Below are positions 22,617 through 26,146 of a stretch of 26,146 nt of DNA, piece after piece. The stretch is from JBCBKZ01 sp039026975 (GTDB taxonomy: Bacteria > Bacteroidota > Bacteroidia > J057), in the NCBI GenBank assembly GCA_039026975.1, contig JBCCLI010000040.1, positions 1 through 26,146 on the forward strand, written 5' to 3'. The position numbers and the translations under genes are program-made. Under the pieces are notes generated by a model, which was not told the DNA's origin, did not search any database, and saw only the letters and a list, made by a program, of their open reading frames with translations. How positions within the stretch are numbered: the stretch's first letter is position 1; every line of letters starts with the position of its first letter.

Positions 22617-24209
22617 ATGGATAGGCTCATTTCTTATACAAGTCAATGTTGGATAGGCTTCCTTTTACTATTGGCAGCATGTAATAGCACAGCTTTGAAA
22701 CAGGAACAGACCACTACTGAACTATTTAAGGAGAAATATAGGCCCCAATTTCATTTTTCCCCTCCCACAAAATGGATGAATGACCCTAACGGAATGGTGT
22801 TTTATGAGGGAGAATACCACCTTTTCTACCAACACTATCCTGATAGTAATGTCTGGGGGCCCATGCATTGGGGGCATGCGGTAAGTGAAGACATGGTCCA
22901 CTGGACCCATTTACCTATAGCCCTGTATCCTGATGAGCTAGGATATATTTTTTCAGGTAGTGCCGTAATAGACTGGGAAAATAGGTCTGGACTTGGAGAA
23001 GAGGGAGACATACCTATGGTCGCTATTTATACCTATCATGATACTACAGGTGAATTTAATGGAGCCTCTGACTTCCAAACGCAGGGAATAGCCTATTCGC
23101 TGGATAAAGGGCGGAACTGGGAAAAATATGAGGGAAATCCAGTTATTAGTAATCCTGGGATTAGAGATTTTAGAGACCCTAAAGTTAGCTGGCATGAGGC
23201 ATCCGGTAAATGGGTGATGATTTTAGCTGTGAAAGACAGAATCCACATATATACCTCTGCTGATCTAAAAAACTGGGAGTTTGCCAGTGAGTTTGGAGAA
23301 AATACGGGGGCTCATGGAGGCGTATGGGAATGTCCAGATCTATTTGAACTTCCTGTTAAAGGAGAAGAACATACTAAGTGGGTTATGCTGGTAAGTATAA
23401 ATCCGGGAGGTCCTAATGGAGGGTCTGCTACCCAGTATTTTGTGGGAGAATTTGATGGGAAAACCTTTACCATGGATGAAAATTTTTTGGCAGAGGGAAC
23501 AGGAGATGCCTTGTGGATGGACTATGGAAGAGATAACTATGCTGGGGTTAGCTGGTCAGATATTCCGGTAGCAGATGGAAGGAGAATCTTACTGGGTTGG
23601 ATGAGTAACTGGGATTATGCCAGAGAGGTACCCACCTATGTTTGGAGGAGTGCTATGACTGTCCCTAGGACGTTATCCCTCCGCCGTACAGAGGCTGGAA
23701 TGAGGCTATTTTCTGAACCAGTGGAAGAGCTGAGTCGCCTGCGGGGGGCCCCTATTGAGATGACTCGGGATGTCTTGACTGAATCTATGCCCTTATCTAT
23801 GTGGGAAGGCCCCTTGATGGAATTAAAACTATCTTTTGATCTTCAGCAAGGCCAATCCACCAGAGTAGGGTTAGCCCTCACTAACGAGCAAGGAGATATA
23901 TATCAGCTAGGAATAGATCAGAAAGAGAATACCTTCTTTAGTGATAGGACAGCCGCCGGTAAAATAGATTTTTCTGATGCTTTTGCATCGGGTATACATA
24001 TAGCCCCTAGGCTTTCTGCCCCTAAAAGAGTAGAAATGCATGTATTGCTGGATGTATCCTCCGTAGAACTATTTGCAGATTCTGGAGGGGTAGTATTGAC
24101 AGATCTCATTTTCCCTAATGAAGATTTTCAAGAGGTAAGTATTTTTTGTGAAGATGGAGAAGTAAGAAATGTAAAAGTTACCCTATTTCCTTTGAATCCT
24201 ATCTGGTAG
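22617..24209 (+). CDS. GH32 lipoprotein (levanase/invertase/inulinase type)
   Basis: A 530-residue glycoside hydrolase that cleaves beta-fructosidic bonds in sucrose or fructans. It begins with a lipoprotein signal (lipobox Cys22 in LLLAAC), predicting a location on the envelope. The five-bladed propeller has all catalytic motifs: the nucleophile D56 in WMNDPNG (53-59), FSGSAVID (112-119), the transition-state stabiliser D187 in FRDPKV and the acid/base E238 in WECPD. A C-terminal beta-sandwich runs from about 370, ending with the typical SVELFADSGGVVLTDLIFP in pieces. It sits 52 bases after a sugar porter, with which it probably forms an operon. No SusC/SusD or fructokinase is near. Confidence 0.94.
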   Translation: MDRLISYTSQCWIGFLLLLAACNSTALKQEQTTTELFKEKYRPQFHFSPPTKWMNDPNGMVFYEGEYHLFYQHYPDSNVWGPMHWGHAVSEDMVHWTHLPIALYPDELGYIFSGSAVIDWENRSGLGEEGDIPMVAIYTYHDTTGEFNGASDFQTQGIAYSLDKGRNWEKYEGNPVISNPGIRDFRDPKVSWHEASGKWVMILAVKDRIHIYTSADLKNWEFASEFGENTGAHGGVWECPDLFELPVKGEEHTKWVMLVSINPGGPNGGSATQYFVGEFDGKTFTMDENFLAEGTGDALWMDYGRDNYAGVSWSDIPVADGRRILLGWMSNWDYAREVPTYVWRSAMTVPRTLSLRRTEAGMRLFSEPVEELSRLRGAPIEMTRDVLTESMPLSMWEGPLMELKLSFDLQQGQSTRVGLALTNEQGDIYQLGIDQKENTFFSDRTAAGKIDFSDAFASGIHIAPRLSAPKRVEMHVLLDVSSVELFADSGGVVLTDLIFPNEDFQEVSIFCEDGEVRNVKVTLFPLNPIW

Positions 24210-24391
24210 ATTCTCAGGGGATTACGAGATTTTAGTGAGAATTTCTGAAAAAAATACACAGGGAAGCCACCTTTTGAAAAAAGCTTCCGTTGACTAGATA
24301 GAGATTTATGTGGAGGAAAGCTCCACCTAACCTAAGTACTACTATCACCATATTGCAGAAAAAATCCCTTCTCCCAGAAGGGATTTTTTCT
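24205..24391 (+). other. Structured intergenic region with four inverted repeats (candidate RNA)
   Basis: Between GH32 and the oxidoreductase are four successive hairpins: ATTCTCA (24210-24216) with TGAGAAT (24236-24242); GGAAGC (24262-24267) with GCTTCC (24283-24288); GTGGAG (24310-24315) with CTCCAC (24321-24326); and the terminator below. No ORF is present. It might be a 3' UTR-derived or stand-alone small RNA, or simply a folded 3' UTR. No family is recognised. Confidence 0.35.
24357..24391 (+). terminator. Very strong rho-independent terminator
   Basis: The arms AGAAAAAATCCCTTCT (24357-24372) and AGAAGGGATTTTTTCT (24376-24391) form a perfect 16-bp stem with a CCC loop (24373-24375). The right arm carries the T-run, and the A-run in the left arm makes it usable on both strands. 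It ends the sugar porter/GH32 unit. Confidence 0.88.
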
Positions 24392-24431
24392 TGTTTACTG
24401 CTTAGCATGTTCATCTTCCCTTCCTATATTC

Positions 24432-25457
24432 ATGGGTATGAAAGCAGCATTCTTAAGTAGAAAAGGAGAGGGGCATCAGGCGTTTGACATACTGGAAACA
24501 CCTACTCCTACACCCCAACCTGACCAGGTACTTATTCAAGTTGAGAGCTTTGGGCTAAATTTTGCGGATGTAATGGCCAGGAGGGGGCTGTATAAAGATG
24601 CGCCACCCTTACCGGCTATTTTAGGCTATGATGTAGTAGGCAGTATTGCTGAAATAGGTAAAGAGGTGAAGAATGACCTACAGGTAGGGGATAAGGTAGC
24701 TGCCTTCTGCAGATTTGGAGGATATGCTGAATATGTAGTCACTGATGCCAGAGCGGCAGTAAAGCTCCCTTCCGGACTGGCACAGGGGGAGGCGCTCGCT
24801 CTTATGACCCAGTATTGTACAGCTTATTATTGCGCAGGGGAAATGGTGAGAATGACCCCTACAGATCATGTTTTAGTGCATGCTGCTTCAGGAGGAGTAG
24901 GTACTGCTCTGGTTCAGTATGCCAAGCATATAGGCGCTACCGTGTACGGTACGGCTAGTAATGAAAAAAAGATCCAGTACCTGAAAACCTTAGGTACGGA
25001 CCACATCATAAATTACCGCATCCATGATTTTGTAGCAGAAGTCCATACCCTAAGGCCGGAGGGAATGGACATAATTTTTGATCCCATTGGGGGAAGTACC
25101 CTTAAAAAAGGTATGAGTTTACTCGCAGCAGGAGGAAGAATGGTCGCCTTTGGGGCGTCCAGCCTAAATCAAGCAAAAAATTTCTTTCAGAAAATGAGCA
25201 TAGGATTAGCCTTCGGATTTTATCATCCCGGCCAACTCATCAGTCAGTCAAAATCCCTCATAGGAGTTAATATGTTGACTCTCAGTGATCAGAAGCCGGA
25301 AAAGCTTGAAGCTATACTAGCCGCGGTTATGGAACTGTATACGCAAGGGGTTTTCACTCCTTCCAGTACTTTTTCATTTCCAGTAGAAGAGCTAGGGAAA
25401 GCACATGATATGCTGGAGAACCGGCAAACCACCGGGAAGATTATGGTACAATGGTGA
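24432..25457 (+). CDS. Zinc-independent quinone oxidoreductase, VAT1-like (medium-chain dehydrogenase/reductase)
   Basis: A 341-residue NAD(P)H-dependent reductase of the MDR superfamily, in the quinone oxidoreductase branch. The N-terminal GroES-like domain has GLNFADVMARRGLY and LGYDVVGSIAEIG. The cofactor Rossmann loop is AASGGVG (151-157), followed by the substrate-domain blocks DIIFDPIGGSTL and GRMVAFGASS. The late part FYHPGQLISQSKSLIGVNML matches the VAT1-like subgroup. There is no GHE zinc signature, so it is the metal-free type that reduces quinones or enals. Two start codons are possible, ATG at 24432 and ATG at 24438 (MKAAF), the latter being the more typical N-terminus. It lies after a strong terminator, so it has its own promoter. 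Confidence 0.9.
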   Translation: MGMKAAFLSRKGEGHQAFDILETPTPTPQPDQVLIQVESFGLNFADVMARRGLYKDAPPLPAILGYDVVGSIAEIGKEVKNDLQVGDKVAAFCRFGGYAEYVVTDARAAVKLPSGLAQGEALALMTQYCTAYYCAGEMVRMTPTDHVLVHAASGGVGTALVQYAKHIGATVYGTASNEKKIQYLKTLGTDHIINYRIHDFVAEVHTLRPEGMDIIFDPIGGSTLKKGMSLLAAGGRMVAFGASSLNQAKNFFQKMSIGLAFGFYHPGQLISQSKSLIGVNMLTLSDQKPEKLEAILAAVMELYTQGVFTPSSTFSFPVEELGKAHDMLENRQTTGKIMVQW

Positions 25458-25460
25458 AAA

Positions 25461-25484
25461 AAGGCTGATCCAGCCTTACTTTTA
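25461..25484 (+). terminator. Rho-independent terminator after the oxidoreductase
   Basis: AAGGCTG (25461-25467) and CAGCCTT (25471-25477) form a perfect 7-bp stem with an ATC loop, followed by ACTTTTAG. It begins three bases after the stop codon. The T-run is short, so it is moderately strong. Confidence 0.65.
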
Positions 25485-25526
25485 GCTAACTAGCTATCAG
25501 ATAGGAAAAATATTATACATCTTCCT

Positions 25527-25534
25527 TATCTTTG
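25527..25534 (+). promoter_or_regulatory. Candidate Bacteroidota -7 promoter element
   Basis: TATCTTTG matches the TAnnTTTG consensus of Bacteroidota promoters exactly and lies 47 bases before the ATG at 25581, in the intergenic gap after a terminator. I see no good TTG/TTTG -33 box at the expected spacing, so this rests on one short element. Confidence 0.4.
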
Positions 25535-25580
25535 CATGAATCCTGTAGAGGATAACTAATAGAGAAAGAACCTAAGGAAT

Positions 25581-26146
25581 ATGAACAGAAAGTTGAGTGC
25601 AGCCATATCCACCTGGATTTGCCTGCTAGTTTTCTTCCCGTCATGGGGGATGGCCCAGGATGAGCCTGGCATTAATGATTTTGTTTTTGTAGAAAAAGAA
25701 CCGGTTCCACTTAACCTAAAAGAAGTCAGAGAAACCATAGGATTTCCTGAGGCTGCTGCGGATCTGGGAGTAGAAGGTAATGTGATTGCCAGAATATTGG
25801 TAGATGAGAACGGGAATTATGTAAAGCATAAGTTTATCGGAAAGGCTGAAAGTCTGCTGAGAGATGCAGTATCTCAGCACATCCAGGAACTCAGTTTTGA
25901 ACCTGCCTTATCAGAAGGCAAACCCCTAAAATTCTGGATGAATGTGCCCTTCGCTTTCCGCCTGTTGACTGAAAATGATCTGGTAGAGAAAGCCATCAGT
26001 TTACTGGATGCAGAAGTAGCTCAAGACAGTGGTAATTATATGGTCTACCTGAAAAGGGGACTACAATTTAAAGAGCTAAGTCGCGTAGATGCTGCCATTG
26101 CAGACTTTAATACATGCCTTAAGCTGTATGATGAAACTTATCAGGA
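25581..26146 (+). CDS. TonB C-terminal domain and TPR-containing secreted protein, cut by window edge
   Basis: Translation from the ATG at 25581 is open to the window end (188 codons), so the 3' end is missing. A signal peptide (MNRKLSAAISTWICLLVF, cleavage near AQ at 25-26) precedes a TonB C-terminal-like domain at about 55-128: FPEAAADLGVEGNVIARIL, VDENGNYV, then LSFEPALSEGKPL and WMNVPFAFRL, the usual beta-alpha-beta pattern. From about 135 it turns into TPR-like helices (YLKRGLQFKELSRVDAAIA, DFNTCLKLYDETY). Unlike true TonB, it has no N-terminal transmembrane anchor with a Pro-rich linker, so it probably does not transduce energy. Proteins of this layout are common in Bacteroidota and their job is unclear. 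The promoter-like box at 25527 and the terminator before it make this a separate unit. Confidence 0.8.
   Translation, partial: MNRKLSAAISTWICLLVFFPSWGMAQDEPGINDFVFVEKEPVPLNLKEVRETIGFPEAAADLGVEGNVIARILVDENGNYVKHKFIGKAESLLRDAVSQHIQELSFEPALSEGKPLKFWMNVPFAFRLLTENDLVEKAISLLDAEVAQDSGNYMVYLKRGLQFKELSRVDAAIADFNTCLKLYDETYQ

Overview
The window reads as a chromosomal segment of a member of the Bacteroidota, most likely a Cytophagales-like marine or soil bacterium. This is inferred from the gene set: a nusB / DUF1573 lipoprotein / yajC / YbbR-like / coaE cluster, a FadL-type porin beside a GDSL-family lipoprotein, a double rhomboid plus EEP-nuclease operon, a TonB-C/TPR protein, and many start codons lacking a strong Shine-Dalgarno. 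There are no rRNA or tRNA genes, insertion sequences, prophage genes or CRISPR arrays. Coding density is high and base composition looks even throughout, so the segment looks like a core genome rather than an island.

Layout. 1-1387 (minus): the N-terminal half of nuoD, running off the left edge, preceded by a GmhB-like HAD phosphatase. 1566-5759 (plus): nusB, an NAD-type isocitrate dehydrogenase overlapping nusB by one base, a DUF1573 lipoprotein, a strong terminator, then yajC, a YbbR-like gene (TTG start) and coaE. 5735-8365 (minus): a FadL/OmpP1 outer-membrane protein and a GDSL-family lipoprotein that lost its catalytic residues. 8430-10730 (plus): a DUF1643 protein and a membrane-anchored DUF3352-like protein. 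10785-12517 (minus): RNase HI, a small membrane protein and an unknown secreted protein. 12839-26146 (plus): an unknown secreted protein, mutL, an active rhomboid, a catalytically dead rhomboid, an EEP-family hydrolase, a GT2 glycosyltransferase overlapping an ECF sigma factor, a sugar porter with a GH32 fructan/sucrose hydrolase, a VAT1-like quinone oxidoreductase, and the start of a TonB-C/TPR protein that runs off the right edge.

How the genes work together. The plus block at 1.6-5.8 kb holds housekeeping functions (antitermination, TCA cycle, Sec accessory, CoA synthesis). FadL and the GDSL-like lipoprotein are probably an envelope pair. The rhomboid pair with the EEP protein forms one membrane operon. 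The sugar porter and GH32 lipoprotein form a minimal sucrose/fructan use unit without SusC/SusD.

The most interesting signals are three family members with eroded catalytic motifs: a rhomboid without Ser, His or Asn, next to an intact one; an SGNH/GDSL lipoprotein with Ser, Asn and His replaced; and a MutL with a broken endonuclease motif. There is also a four-hairpin intergenic stretch at 24.2-24.4 kb ending in a very strong terminator. I saw no clear-cut novel defence or mobile system.
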